Assembly (NCBI RefSeq): GCF_900167445.1
Contig: NZ_FUZT01000021.1
Location: forward strand, 1 to 59,538
Length of the DNA stretch: 59,538 nt
Reading direction: 5' to 3'
Origin: Maledivibacter halophilus
Lineage (GTDB): Bacteria > Bacillota > Clostridia > Peptostreptococcales > Caminicellaceae
The position numbers and the translations under genes were made by a program. This document shows, piece after piece, positions 51,669-59,538 of this stretch (positions are counted from its first letter, which is position 1; every line of letters begins with the position of its first letter). The notes beneath the pieces were generated by a model. The model searched no databases and was not told where the DNA came from. It saw only the letters and a program-made list of their open reading frames with translations.

Positions 51669-51894
51669 GATAAACAACTTTAGAGCTTTTAAAATTAAAA
51701 ATTTAGTATTGTTTATCTATGCTTATTAGCAAGAAGATGTGGGTCGCTGTTCGACCTTACAAATTATCAACGTCCCATTAGCTTCAAAAAAAACACTTAA
51801 CATTATTATACATTTAGTACTTAAAAATTTCAATAGCAAAAATAAATACTATAATATTATCTTTGTTAGAATTAACTATAGATAAACAACTTTA
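51669..51894 (-). promoter_or_regulatory. cggR promoter and candidate CggR operators
   Basis: TTGAAA (51833-51828), 17 bases, TATAAT (51810-51805) form a near-consensus promoter toward cggR. GATAAACAACTTTA occurs identically at 51669-51682 and 51881-51894, and the inverted form TTGTTTATC at 51709-51717, so copies lie both upstream and in the 150-nt leader. The leader also holds a GGTCG/CGACC hairpin (51742-51756) and GGGACG (near 51771-51776), reminiscent of the GGGAC boxes of Bacillus CggR operators. Which repeat is the true operator is not known. No gene is seen in 51649-51971. Confidence 0.55.
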
Positions 51895-51945
51895 ATTCTA
51901 CCTAAAAATTACTTGAAGCTTAAAACTTTTATAAATTTAAAAGAA

Positions 51946-51969
51946 TTAAGGCACCCTTAGGCGCCTTAA
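51946..51969 (-). terminator. Terminator of rpoN
   Basis: TTAAGGCACC/GGCGCCTTAA stem (one wobble), 4-nt loop, then TTCTTTT on the minus strand, directly after the rpoN stop codon. Confidence 0.75.
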
Positions 51970-51971
51970 CT

Positions 51972-53366
51972 CTAATATCTTCTTCTCTTAGATGAAGATG
52001 GTATATTAAGCTCATCTCTATATTTAGCCACAGTTCTTCTAGATATTTTTACTCCCGTTTTATTGAGTTCATTTGATATAGCTTGATCACTAAAAGGTTT
52101 TTTGGAGTTTTCATTTTGAATTAAATCCTTTATAATTGTTTTTATACTTTCAGCCGACACACCTTCTCCAAAAGCACTGGATACACCACTTTGGAAAAAA
52201 TATTTAAGTTCAAACATTCCTCTGGGACATTGCATATATTTCCCATTAATTGCTCTACTTACTGTGGATTCATGAACTCCAACTTCATCAGCTATTTCCT
52301 TTAATGTTAAAGGCTTTAGGTGAATTACACCCTTTTCAAAGAAATCAATTTGATAATTAACAATAGCTTTAACAACCTTATATATAGTATTTCTTCTTTG
52401 TTGTATACATCTTATAAGCTTTAATGCTGAATTTAATTTTTTATTAATATATAAAGACGTTTTTTCTTCCATTTCATTATTTAAAAGAAGCTTTCTATAA
52501 TAATGATTAATACTTAATCTTGGAGCAGTTGTATCTTTTACGATAACTAAATATTCACCGTTGACTTTTTCTACCGTAACATCTGGAGTCACATATCTCG
52601 TATCTCTACTTGTACTAAAGAGTCTACCTGGCTTAGGCTCTAAAGTTCTTAAAAAATCACCTACTTCTTGTACTCTTTCAGTTGATACATCAAGTTTTTT
52701 TGCTATTTTGTTTATTTTATTACTTGCCAGATCCTTTAAATGATTTTCAACAATTTGATATATTACTTCATCCACAACATTATTCTGCTCTAATTGGATT
52801 GTTAGACATTCACTTAAGTTCCTAGCACCTACACCAACCGGATCAAAAGTTTGTATGATTCTAATTATGTTTTCAACTTCACTATCCTCTACATTAAACT
52901 TATTACATACCTCTTCATTGTTTATTTTTAAATATCCATTTTCATTGATATTTTCAATTATATAGCTCCCAATTTTTTTTCCCTTATCCTTTAACATAGC
53001 AAATTGAAGTTGAAACAATAGGTGGTCTATTAGTGTGGTTTCAGTTGATAAATAATTGTCATAGGATGTTTCTTCTTTTTCTTCATAATTACGTATTCTA
53101 TTTTTAGATTTGAAACTATCATATTCTGAAAAAAGCTTTTTTATGTCAATAATGTCGTCTTGACTGGCTCTGTCTTTCTCAGCATCATTGCTAGTTTCTT
53201 CTTTAGTTTGATGAGGTTCTAAGACTGGATTATTTACAAGCTCCTGCTGTATAAAGCTTTTTAGTTCAATAGAATTATATTGTAATATTTCTATTGCCTG
53301 CTTTAGTTCTGGAGTCATAACTAGTTTTTGAGTTTGTTGTAAATTTAAATTATACGATAATCTCAT
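51972..53366 (-). CDS. rpoN: RNA polymerase sigma-54 factor
   Basis: 464 residues. Region I (LSYNLNLQQTQKLVMTPELKQAIEILQ) contacts enhancer-binding proteins; a short acidic region II follows (about 60-95); region III includes the core-binding part, the HTH (LTLKEIADEVGVHESTVSRAI) and the RpoN box RRTVAKYRDELNIPSSSKRR. It directs transcription from -24/-12 promoters with AAA+ activators. No activator gene is in the window. I use ATG 53366; an upstream GTG at 53375 lies within the ribosome site AGGGTGG. It lies upstream of cggR on the same strand but has its own terminator. Confidence 0.96.
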   Translation of the reverse strand: MRLSYNLNLQQTQKLVMTPELKQAIEILQYNSIELKSFIQQELVNNPVLEPHQTKEETSNDAEKDRASQDDIIDIKKLFSEYDSFKSKNRIRNYEEKEETSYDNYLSTETTLIDHLLFQLQFAMLKDKGKKIGSYIIENINENGYLKINNEEVCNKFNVEDSEVENIIRIIQTFDPVGVGARNLSECLTIQLEQNNVVDEVIYQIVENHLKDLASNKINKIAKKLDVSTERVQEVGDFLRTLEPKPGRLFSTSRDTRYVTPDVTVEKVNGEYLVIVKDTTAPRLSINHYYRKLLLNNEMEEKTSLYINKKLNSALKLIRCIQQRRNTIYKVVKAIVNYQIDFFEKGVIHLKPLTLKEIADEVGVHESTVSRAINGKYMQCPRGMFELKYFFQSGVSSAFGEGVSAESIKTIIKDLIQNENSKKPFSDQAISNELNKTGVKISRRTVAKYRDELNIPSSSKRRRY

Positions 53367-53413
53367 ATTAACCACCCTAATCTAAGTATATTTTACATAC
53401 TTTTCACAATTCA

Positions 53414-53484
53414 ATTATACCAAAAAAACGTTATCAAACAAAGTGGCTTTACTAAAATAATCGACATATGTCGATTATTTTAGT
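53414..53484 (-). promoter_or_regulatory. rpoN promoter region with a 34-bp perfect palindrome
   Basis: The 34 bases 53451-53484 (core ATCGACATATGTCGAT, flanked by ACTAAAATA and TATTTTAGT) are a perfect palindrome without a loop. Just downstream, TTGTTT (53441-53436), 16 bases and TATAAT (53419-53414) form a promoter about 50 nt before the rpoN ATG. With no loop and no T-run beyond it on the minus strand, an operator fits better than a terminator. The remainder of 53485-53708 is AT-rich with nothing recognisable. Confidence 0.55.
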
Positions 53485-53708
53485 GAAAAAAATAGTAGAA
53501 AAGTCCTAATAGCATATAATTCAACACCTTTAAAGAACTTATATTTAACATGTGAAATATTAAAAAATTTAAAATCACTTTATTAAAAACCTACTATTAA
53601 ATATATTTTTGAAATCTTTAAAATATACTATAATATTATCATATATTTCAATAATTAAAATTTCCTTATTCCTTTATAAATAACTTATTTCGACGGCAAA
53701 ACAAATTA

Positions 53709-54668
53709 TTATCTCTCACCTTTCTCATATGGTTTACCTGCAGCCCTTGGACCAACAGACTTACCTGAAAAAACTACTAAAGCAATTACAGTTAATACAT
53801 AGGGAAGAGCCCAGAAAAATTCTTGTGGCAGCTTATTAAAAATAGGTACTTGATATGCTATAATACCCAAAGCCTGAGAAAATCCGAAGAAAATACCAGC
53901 ACCTATAACTCCTAGGGGATGCCATTTACCGAATATTAATGCAGCTAAAGCTATAAAACCAGTACCGTGGATAGTCGTATAAGTAAATTGAATATCTTGA
54001 GTCAGTACCATAATTGATCCACCTAGTCCTGCAAACATTCCTGATAATATAACACCAATATATCTCATTTTATATACATTTATACCCATTGAATCTGCAG
54101 CCCCAGGATGTTCTCCTACTGCCCTCAATCTAAGTCCAAATGGAGTTTTATATACAATATACCAAACTAATATAGCAATTATTATTACTATATATGACGT
54201 AATATGAACCTTACTAAAGAACATATCACCTAATAATGGTATTTCATTGAGTAAGGAAATATCATGTTTTTTTATTCCATATTGAAAAGCAACAGTTCTT
54301 TTTTGATCAAATATAATTTCACACAAATATATAGTTAATCCTCCAGCTAATAAGTTAATTGCTGTACCGCTAATAACCTGATCCCCTTTTAAATTTATAC
54401 TTACATATGCGTGAATAACAGAAAAAATTCCTCCTGTAATTATTCCAGCTATAATTCCTATCCATGGGCTAAAAGCTCCTAACTGTGCTTCAATTAACAC
54501 CGTTACCGTAGCAGAAAAAAAAGCTCCAATCATCATTAATCCTTCAAGTCCTATATTTACAACACCTGATCTTTCACTAAATAATCCTCCAAGAGAAGTT
54601 GAAATAATAGGAGCAGCTGACGTCAATGTTAAGGGAACTATTATACCTATAAACTGCATAAAATCCAT
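53709..54668 (-). CDS. nupQ: BMP-type nucleoside ABC transporter permease (NupQ-like)
   Basis: 319 residues, about nine membrane spans. SLGGLFSERSGVVNIGLEGLMMIGAF near residue 25 and LRAVGEHPGAADSMGINVYKMRYIG near residue 190 are the signatures of this branch of branched-chain/ribose-type permeases (YufQ/NupQ, RnsD). It forms the channel with the preceding permease. The ATG follows one base after the stop codon of that gene. It is the last gene of the nucleoside transporter operon; no clear terminator is visible immediately behind it. Confidence 0.9.
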   Translation of the reverse strand: MDFMQFIGIIVPLTLTSAAPIISTSLGGLFSERSGVVNIGLEGLMMIGAFFSATVTVLIEAQLGAFSPWIGIIAGIITGGIFSVIHAYVSINLKGDQVISGTAINLLAGGLTIYLCEIIFDQKRTVAFQYGIKKHDISLLNEIPLLGDMFFSKVHITSYIVIIIAILVWYIVYKTPFGLRLRAVGEHPGAADSMGINVYKMRYIGVILSGMFAGLGGSIMVLTQDIQFTYTTIHGTGFIALAALIFGKWHPLGVIGAGIFFGFSQALGIIAYQVPIFNKLPQEFFWALPYVLTVIALVVFSGKSVGPRAAGKPYEKGER

Positions 54669-54669
54669 A

Positions 54670-55725
54670 CTATTTCTCCTCCTTTCTTAGTCTAAGTAAA
54701 AGCTTTTTAACACCATAATTCATCGCCGTGAAAAGTACCACCAAGGCCATAATAATATCTCCTATTTCCTTAGGCACGCTAGCTAATGACATTGCATTAG
54801 AACTAGCCTTCAATCCTCCAAAAAGAAGTCCAGCTATTACTACACCAAAAGCACTATTATTCCCAAGTAGCGCAACGGCTATTCCATCCATTCCATAGCC
54901 CTCAAAGCCACCTATAACCCTGCCATAATCAAATGTTCCAATAGAAATCATAGCTCCAGCAAATCCAGCAAAAACTCCTGATATCATCATTGAATATATT
55001 ATATTCCTTTCAACCTTCATACCTGCATACTTTGAAGCATCGGGATTAAATCCAACAGAACGCAGTTCGTATCCAAAGGCAGTTCTTTCAATTATATACC
55101 AAAATATAATTGCTGCTAAAAGCGCTATAATAACTCCCCAGTGCAATCTTGAATTCCCTGTTATTCTAGATAAAAAATCACTGCCCAAATCTGCTGAGGG
55201 CAAAATTTTTACAGTTTCTGTATTTGTACTTCCTGGAATGAGCTTTATAAGATAATTAACTAAATGTAATGCAGTATAATTAAGCATAATTGTAACCACC
55301 ACTTCATGAACTTTAAATCTTGCCTTTAAAAATCCGGGAATAAATCCCCATATTCCACCGGCTATACCAGCTGCCAATAATGCTAAAGGTAAATGTATAA
55401 ATTTGGGAAGATTTAATAGTATTCCTACTGCAACAGCAGCAAAAGACCCTACTATTAATTGCCCTTCTACACCAATATTAAATAATCCTGTCCTAAATCC
55501 AAACGCAACTGCTAATCCTGTAAGAATAAGGGGGATTGATGCAACTATCCATTCTCCAAACTTTCTTAAGTTCCCAAAAATTCCCTTTATCATTGCATCG
55601 TAACCTTCCAAAGGATCTATGCCAGTAATAATCATTATAATAGCTCCTGCTATAAACCCAAATAGTACAGATAGTATGGGAACGATAAATTTATGATTTT
55701 TTTCATTGGTTATAAACCTTAACAT
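54670..55725 (-). CDS. nupP: BMP-type nucleoside ABC transporter permease (NupP-like)
   Basis: 351 residues. Marks: TGLAVAFGFRTGLFNIGVEGQLIVG near residue 70 and LRSVGFNPDASKYAGMKVERNIIYS near residue 225, corresponding to the first permease of the YufNOPQ/RnsABCD type. A wide periplasmic loop follows the third or fourth span (KLIPGSTNTETVKILP). It pairs with the NupQ-like permease to pass nucleosides. Its ATG overlaps the stop of the ATPase gene by one base (55725), so the ATPase and two permeases are coupled. Confidence 0.9.
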   Translation of the reverse strand: MLRFITNEKNHKFIVPILSVLFGFIAGAIIMIITGIDPLEGYDAMIKGIFGNLRKFGEWIVASIPLILTGLAVAFGFRTGLFNIGVEGQLIVGSFAAVAVGILLNLPKFIHLPLALLAAGIAGGIWGFIPGFLKARFKVHEVVVTIMLNYTALHLVNYLIKLIPGSTNTETVKILPSADLGSDFLSRITGNSRLHWGVIIALLAAIIFWYIIERTAFGYELRSVGFNPDASKYAGMKVERNIIYSMMISGVFAGFAGAMISIGTFDYGRVIGGFEGYGMDGIAVALLGNNSAFGVVIAGLLFGGLKASSNAMSLASVPKEIGDIIMALVVLFTAMNYGVKKLLLRLRKEEK

Positions 55726-57257
55726 TACATATCACCTTCTTTCTTATCAGGATTAGCTCCAGCCATCATCAATCCAAGCTGATTTTCAGTAGCATTTTGT
55801 GCATTTACTACATCCACAATTTTCCCTTCAAAAATTACAGCTATTCTATCACTTACATTCATAATTTCATCTAGCTCAAAGGATACTAATAATACAGCCC
55901 TTCCTTTATCCCTTTCTTCTACAAGCTTTTTATGAATAAACTCTATTGCACCTACATCTAATCCTCTTGTAGGCTGTCCTGCTATTAAAAGAGCCGGACT
56001 TCTATCTACTTCCCTCGCGATAATAGCTTTTTGCTGATTACCTCCCGACATGGCCCTGGCTTTAGTTTCTATACCTTGCCCACTTCTAACATCAAACTCA
56101 TTTATCAATTTTAAGGCTTTATTATTTATTGCCTTATTATTTAATAACCCATTTTGGGAATAAGGATTCATATAATAAGTTTGAAGAACCATGTTTTCAG
56201 CTAGTCTAAAATCTAAAACTAGCCCATACCTGTGTCTATCTTGGGGTATGTGACCGATTCCAGTTTCGGTTCTGCTTCTTATAGATAAGTTAGTAATATC
56301 CTTTCCCAATAATTCTATTTTCCCTGATTCTACCTTTCTTAAGCCAGATATTGCTTCTAGAAGCTCTGCTTGACCATTACCATCAACACCAGCAATACCT
56401 AATATTTCTCCTTCTCTAATTTCTAAGTCAAGACCATTTACAGCCTTTAAGCCCCTTGAATCCTCTACTACCAGATTCGAAATACTTAAAACCACATTTC
56501 CTGGATCAGCAGGTCCTTTTTCCACTTCAAAGCTTACCTCCCTACCTACCATTAAAGAAGCTAACTTCTCCTCTGAAGTAGTATCCACATCTACGGTATC
56601 AACATATTTACCCCTTCTTATGATAGTACATCTATCTGCAACTTCTTTTATTTCTTTTAATTTATGGGTAATTAAAATTATAGATTTCCCTTCCTTTACA
56701 AGTTTTTTCATTATTTCCATAAGTTCCATTATTTCATGGGGAGTAAGGGCTGCTGTAGGTTCATCAAATATAAGTATCTCAGCATTACGATAAAGCATCT
56801 TTAATATTTCTACACGCTGCTGCATACCTACAGTAATATCTTCAATTTTTGCATATGGGTCTACTTCAAGGCCATACAACTCTGACAGATTCTTAATCTC
56901 TTTTGCTGCCTTTTCTATATTGATCTTCATACCTTCCGTTGGTTCTTGTCCCAATATAATATTTTCAGTTACTGTGAAATTATGGACTAATTTAAAATGT
57001 TGATGTACCATACCTATACCTAATTCATTAGCCACATTAGGATTGTCGATATTAACCTTTTCACCCCTTACTTTTATTTCTCCAGATTCTGGTTGATACA
57101 ATCCAAATAGTACGCTCATCAAAGTAGATTTCCCGGCTCCATTTTCACCTAAAAGAGCATGAATCTCACCTAGCTTTACCTGCAATGTTATATTATCATT
57201 GGCTATTATGCCAGGAAATTCTTTTCTAATATTTATCATTTCAATAATATACTCCAT
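55725..57257 (-). CDS. nupO: BMP-type nucleoside ABC transporter ATPase, two ABC domains (NupO-like)
   Basis: 510 residues with two ABC units. The first has Walker A GENGAGKST, signature VGMQQRVEI (degenerate LSGGQ), Walker B ILIFDEPTAALT and H-loop LITHKL. The second has a degenerate Walker A GVDGNGQAEL, signature MSGGNQQKA, and LLIAGQPTRGLD in place of the Walker B Asp-Glu. Such asymmetry is usual for sugar/nucleoside-type double ATPases. It drives uptake of nucleosides. It follows bmpA after a strong terminator, so it is probably made at a lower level than the binding protein. Confidence 0.93.
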   Translation of the reverse strand: MEYIIEMINIRKEFPGIIANDNITLQVKLGEIHALLGENGAGKSTLMSVLFGLYQPESGEIKVRGEKVNIDNPNVANELGIGMVHQHFKLVHNFTVTENIILGQEPTEGMKINIEKAAKEIKNLSELYGLEVDPYAKIEDITVGMQQRVEILKMLYRNAEILIFDEPTAALTPHEIMELMEIMKKLVKEGKSIILITHKLKEIKEVADRCTIIRRGKYVDTVDVDTTSEEKLASLMVGREVSFEVEKGPADPGNVVLSISNLVVEDSRGLKAVNGLDLEIREGEILGIAGVDGNGQAELLEAISGLRKVESGKIELLGKDITNLSIRSRTETGIGHIPQDRHRYGLVLDFRLAENMVLQTYYMNPYSQNGLLNNKAINNKALKLINEFDVRSGQGIETKARAMSGGNQQKAIIAREVDRSPALLIAGQPTRGLDVGAIEFIHKKLVEERDKGRAVLLVSFELDEIMNVSDRIAVIFEGKIVDVVNAQNATENQLGLMMAGANPDKKEGDM

Positions 57258-57362
57258 TTTTGCAACTCCTCACTTTTAAAAATAAAACCTATCTTATTAT
57301 ATCAAATTTTGTTGTTGCTTCAACAGGTAATACAGTTGCAAATATATATTTCATAGTTTTAC

Positions 57363-57399
57363 AAAAAATAAGCCCATCATTACAATGGGCTTATTTTTT
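57363..57399 (-). terminator. Strong terminator between bmpA and the nucleoside ATPase gene
   Basis: AAAAAATAAGCCCAT/ATGGGCTTATTTTTT is a perfect 15-bp stem with a 7-nt loop ending in T-runs on both strands. It lies 14 nt past the binding-protein stop codon, so most transcripts should end here. Confidence 0.88.
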
Positions 57400-57412
57400 A
57401 CTTGTCTTTAAC

Positions 57413-58555
57413 TTATTTCAAATTAGATTTGAAAGTTTCTAAATCATCCATATTATTTGGAACTACGATTTCTTCATTAACTATTTTTTCTTTATATTCT
57501 TCAATCACCTTAATTATATCATCATCTAAATTTGGGTTTTCCCCTGGTATTCCAACACCATCGTCAGCTAAAGTTAGGGAAATCACCTCTCCACCTGGGA
57601 AATTTCCATCCTGAGCTGCTTTCACCATATCATAGGAAGCAACACCAACTCTCTTAAGCATTGAAGTCAAAATAACTGACTTATTATTATCCTTATCGTA
57701 TATACCATCTTCATATTGATCCCTATCAACACCAATTACCCAAACTTCTTCTCCATTATCAACTCTATTCTTTGCTTCATTTATTACACCGTTACCGGTT
57801 CCACCTGCAGCATGATAAATAATATCTACACCTTGCTCATACATAGTTGATGCTATTTGCTGTCCCGCTCCTGGATTATCAAAAGCACCAGCATACTGAC
57901 TTATTATTTCCATAGATGGATCCACTGCATATACTCCAGCTTCAAATCCAGCATGGAAATGTCTAATTAGCTCAGAATCTTCTCCACCTATAAAGGCAAC
58001 TTTATTAGTCTTAGTGGCTTTAGCAGCTGCAACACCAACTAAGAAAGACCCTTGTTCTTCTGCAAACATTACTGATGCAACATTTGGCTGATCAACAATT
58101 GAGTCAATTATTGCAAAATTAGTGTCTGGAAATTGTGGAGCCACCTCATTCATGGAATTAAAAAACTTAAACCCTGCAGCTACAACAACATTATACTTAT
58201 CGTCACCAAAGGCACTTAAATTAGGTATGTAATCTGCCTCTTCGTTTGATTGTATATATGTGTACTGTTTTCCTTGTTCCCAGCTTTTTTCTTCAGCGTA
58301 TTTTACAACACCTTCCCAAGTTCCCTGATTAAAGGATTTATCATCAATTCCTCCTACATCAGTAACAAATCCAACTTTAAACTCGTCTTCTTCTTTTTGT
58401 GGCTCCTCTTGTGCTTCCCCCTGCTCATTGTCTTTTGTCTCTTCTTGCTGAGCATCTTGTTGCGCCTCAGGTTCTTCATTTTTTGGAGTACAGCCAGCAA
58501 ATAAACTAATTGCTAAAACCGCAACCAAAAACAATGATAATACTTTCTTAGTCAT
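57413..58555 (-). CDS. bmpA: BMP-family nucleoside-binding lipoprotein
   Basis: 380 residues. Lipoprotein signal with lipobox LFAGC near residue 21, a Glu/Gln-rich linker (about 25-60, EEPEAQQDAQQEETKDNEQ), and the BMP (PnrA/TmpC) fold: KVGFVTDVGGIDDKSFNQG, VVVAAGFKFF, VGVAAAKATKTNKVAFIGG, and AAGGTGNGVINEA. PnrA-type proteins bind purine nucleosides outside the cell. AGGGAGG lies before the ATG. It begins the nucleoside transporter unit. Confidence 0.93.
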   Translation of the reverse strand: MTKKVLSLFLVAVLAISLFAGCTPKNEEPEAQQDAQQEETKDNEQGEAQEEPQKEEDEFKVGFVTDVGGIDDKSFNQGTWEGVVKYAEEKSWEQGKQYTYIQSNEEADYIPNLSAFGDDKYNVVVAAGFKFFNSMNEVAPQFPDTNFAIIDSIVDQPNVASVMFAEEQGSFLVGVAAAKATKTNKVAFIGGEDSELIRHFHAGFEAGVYAVDPSMEIISQYAGAFDNPGAGQQIASTMYEQGVDIIYHAAGGTGNGVINEAKNRVDNGEEVWVIGVDRDQYEDGIYDKDNNKSVILTSMLKRVGVASYDMVKAAQDGNFPGGEVISLTLADDGVGIPGENPNLDDDIIKVIEEYKEKIVNEEIVVPNNMDDLETFKSNLK

Positions 58556-59020
58556 TTTAATTTCCTCCCTTTAATATTATAAATTTTCAAGAGTTTCAAA
58601 GTATATATATTCTACAAAAGTTATAAAACTCCTTTTAAAAATATATTTTTGTTGTAAACTTATTGTAATAATATGTTTCATTTCATTATTATAATTATTT
58701 AAAACACTTTTTTATCAATATTGAATCTAAGAAATTGCATAATTCTAATTTGAAAAATTTATATATGAGAATATTATCCTTAATTTAGTTATTTAGAACA
58801 AAATATATTTTTATGGTATGGCTTTAAATATTTTGAAACTGCATCTGGTATTTAATTTCTTAGAAGGCAATTATACAATTTACTCAATTATCAGTTTTAA
58901 TTTCTTTTTTATGAATTTTACTCTTATATCTTTAATAATCATTAAAATTAAAAATACTATACCCACATATCCATTAATAACATAAATAATATTGACAAGT
59001 CTATCAGATGGCAACCATAT
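58556..59020. other. Gene-poor gap upstream of bmpA
   Basis: AT-rich. I looked for a purine riboswitch toward bmpA and found none. On the minus strand about 45 codons ending at 58880-58882 (WLPSDRLVNIIYVINGYVG and a hydrophobic, then Lys-rich tail) read like the end of a small membrane protein, but no start codon with a ribosome site exists. It may be a gene remnant. Confidence 0.4.
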
Positions 59021-59062
59021 AAAAAAACTCCAGCTATCTTATAAGATAGCTGAAGTTTTTTT
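59021..59062. terminator. Bidirectional terminator after grdD
   Basis: AAAAAAACT-c-CAGCTATCTTA pairs with TAAGATAGCTG-a-AGTTTTTTT, with T-runs on both strands, immediately after the grdD stop codon. It marks the end of a glycine reductase-type operon. Confidence 0.88.
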
Positions 59063-59066
59063 ATAT

Positions 59067-59538
59067 CTAACAGGGATCCCCTTCCTTAGCAACAAATCCA
59101 ACCTTAGCAAGTATCTCAGTGGCTTTAGCAACCTTATCTTCATTTACTAAAACTATAGGTCCAGTACAACCCATACCACTTTCTGCATAGATTTTTTCCT
59201 TCCAAAGGGCCTTTACAGCATCCTCTAGATCCATTATATCTATTCCCGATATAGATCCTGTTACTACTTCCTTTGGCGGAGCAGCCACCTCTTCATCAGA
59301 ATCCGAAGCTTTCTTACTGTCCTTTGTCAATCCCTTTAATATATCCTTTAGTCCTGCCTTATTTGCTTTTTCAAATTCAATCTTTGCTATTTCCTTCAAA
59401 TTTCCTTTAGCCAAGGATGCTCCATAAGCAAGGGCATTTGCTGCCACAGGTACTCCCGATGCTCTGGAAAGAATAAGTATCGTTCTATCATATCCTTCCC
59501 CTATTCCTGGTCCATATCCATAGCCCAATGCTTCATAG
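59067..59538 (-). CDS. grdD: Glycine reductase complex component C subunit GrdD, C-terminal part
   Basis: Partial: the frame is open to the window edge (Y-E-A-L-G-Y-G-Y-G), so the TTG at 59528 is not the start. About 157 C-terminal residues remain of a protein usually near 385. GPGIGEGYDRTILILSRASGVPVAANALAYG is followed by a linker rich in Lys, Ser and Glu, and GSISGIDIMDLEDAV. The Cys in ESGMGCTGPIV corresponds to the active thiol (Cys359 in the Eubacterium acidaminophilum protein), which takes the acetyl group to release acetyl phosphate. Glycine, sarcosine and betaine reductases share protein C, so its partner system is not settled here. Confidence 0.85.
   Translation of the reverse strand, partial: YEALGYGYGPGIGEGYDRTILILSRASGVPVAANALAYGASLAKGNLKEIAKIEFEKANKAGLKDILKGLTKDSKKASDSDEEVAAPPKEVVTGSISGIDIMDLEDAVKALWKEKIYAESGMGCTGPIVLVNEDKVAKATEILAKVGFVAKEGDPC

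Noticed and set aside
58556..58760. Purine riboswitch upstream of bmpA
   Set aside because: I searched the minus strand for the conserved core and paired loops and did not find them.
58880..59030. Small membrane-protein gene on the minus strand
   Set aside because: About 50 codons look protein-like, but there is no start codon with a ribosome site; kept only as a possible remnant in the gap description.

Overview
The window looks like chromosome from an AT-rich (about 30% G+C by eye), Gram-positive, amino-acid- and purine-fermenting anaerobe of the class Clostridia, perhaps Tissierellales. Reasons: strong AGGAGG-type ribosome sites on nearly every gene; the C-terminus of glycine reductase subunit GrdD at the right edge; a three-subunit molybdenum hydroxylase; a K+-dependent membrane pyrophosphatase; a CggR-led glycolytic operon; rpoN; and smpB/ssrA. 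This placement is an inference from gene content. After the first 3 kb almost everything is on the minus strand.

Layout. 1-2 kb: an insertion-sequence transposase beside a truncated histidine-kinase tail. 2.2-8.4 kb: a hemolysin-III-like membrane protein, a SWIM/SNF2 helicase, and a UPF0303 (HbpS/GlcG-like) plus iron-alcohol dehydrogenase pair. 8.5-16.6 kb: a sugar-PTS locus (EIIBC, separate EIIA, PRD regulator, epimerase-like protein, PepV-like dipeptidase, tryptophanase-like beta-eliminating lyase) preceded by remnants of a serine hydrolase and a BadF-type kinase. 16.7-23.5 kb: topoisomerase III and the xanthine-dehydrogenase-type operon with XdhC. 23.6-28.8 kb: a HEAT/transglutaminase pair, a cytosolic-sensor MCP, a D-cysteine-desulfhydrase-like enzyme and a GNAT acetyltransferase. 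28.8-33 kb: tmRNA, smpB, a HAD phosphatase and rnr. 33-43.4 kb: a YkuS-like protein, an M42 aminopeptidase, a complete peptide ABC transporter, an amidohydrolase, a decayed M20 peptidase and a regulator, which together look like a peptide scavenging locus. 43.6-53.4 kb: hppA, secG, eno-tpiA-pgk-gap-cggR and rpoN. 53.7-58.6 kb: a BMP-type nucleoside ABC transporter. 59.07 kb to the edge: grdD, partial.

Together the genes describe a cell living on peptides, amino acids, purine nucleosides and some sugar conjugate. Peptides enter by the Dpp/Opp transporter and are trimmed by M42 and M20 enzymes. Nucleosides enter by the BMP/Nup system, and purine bases could be oxidised by the molybdenum hydroxylase. 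Glycine reduction and lower glycolysis yield acetyl phosphate and ATP. Pyrophosphate is recycled by HppA.

The most unusual parts are (1) the PTS + dipeptidase + beta-eliminating lyase locus, whose substrate I cannot name; (2) two families of imperfectly palindromic intergenic repeats, each seen twice beside unrelated genes; (3) four gene remnants; and (4) perfect palindromes placed at the rpoN, smpB and PTS promoters.
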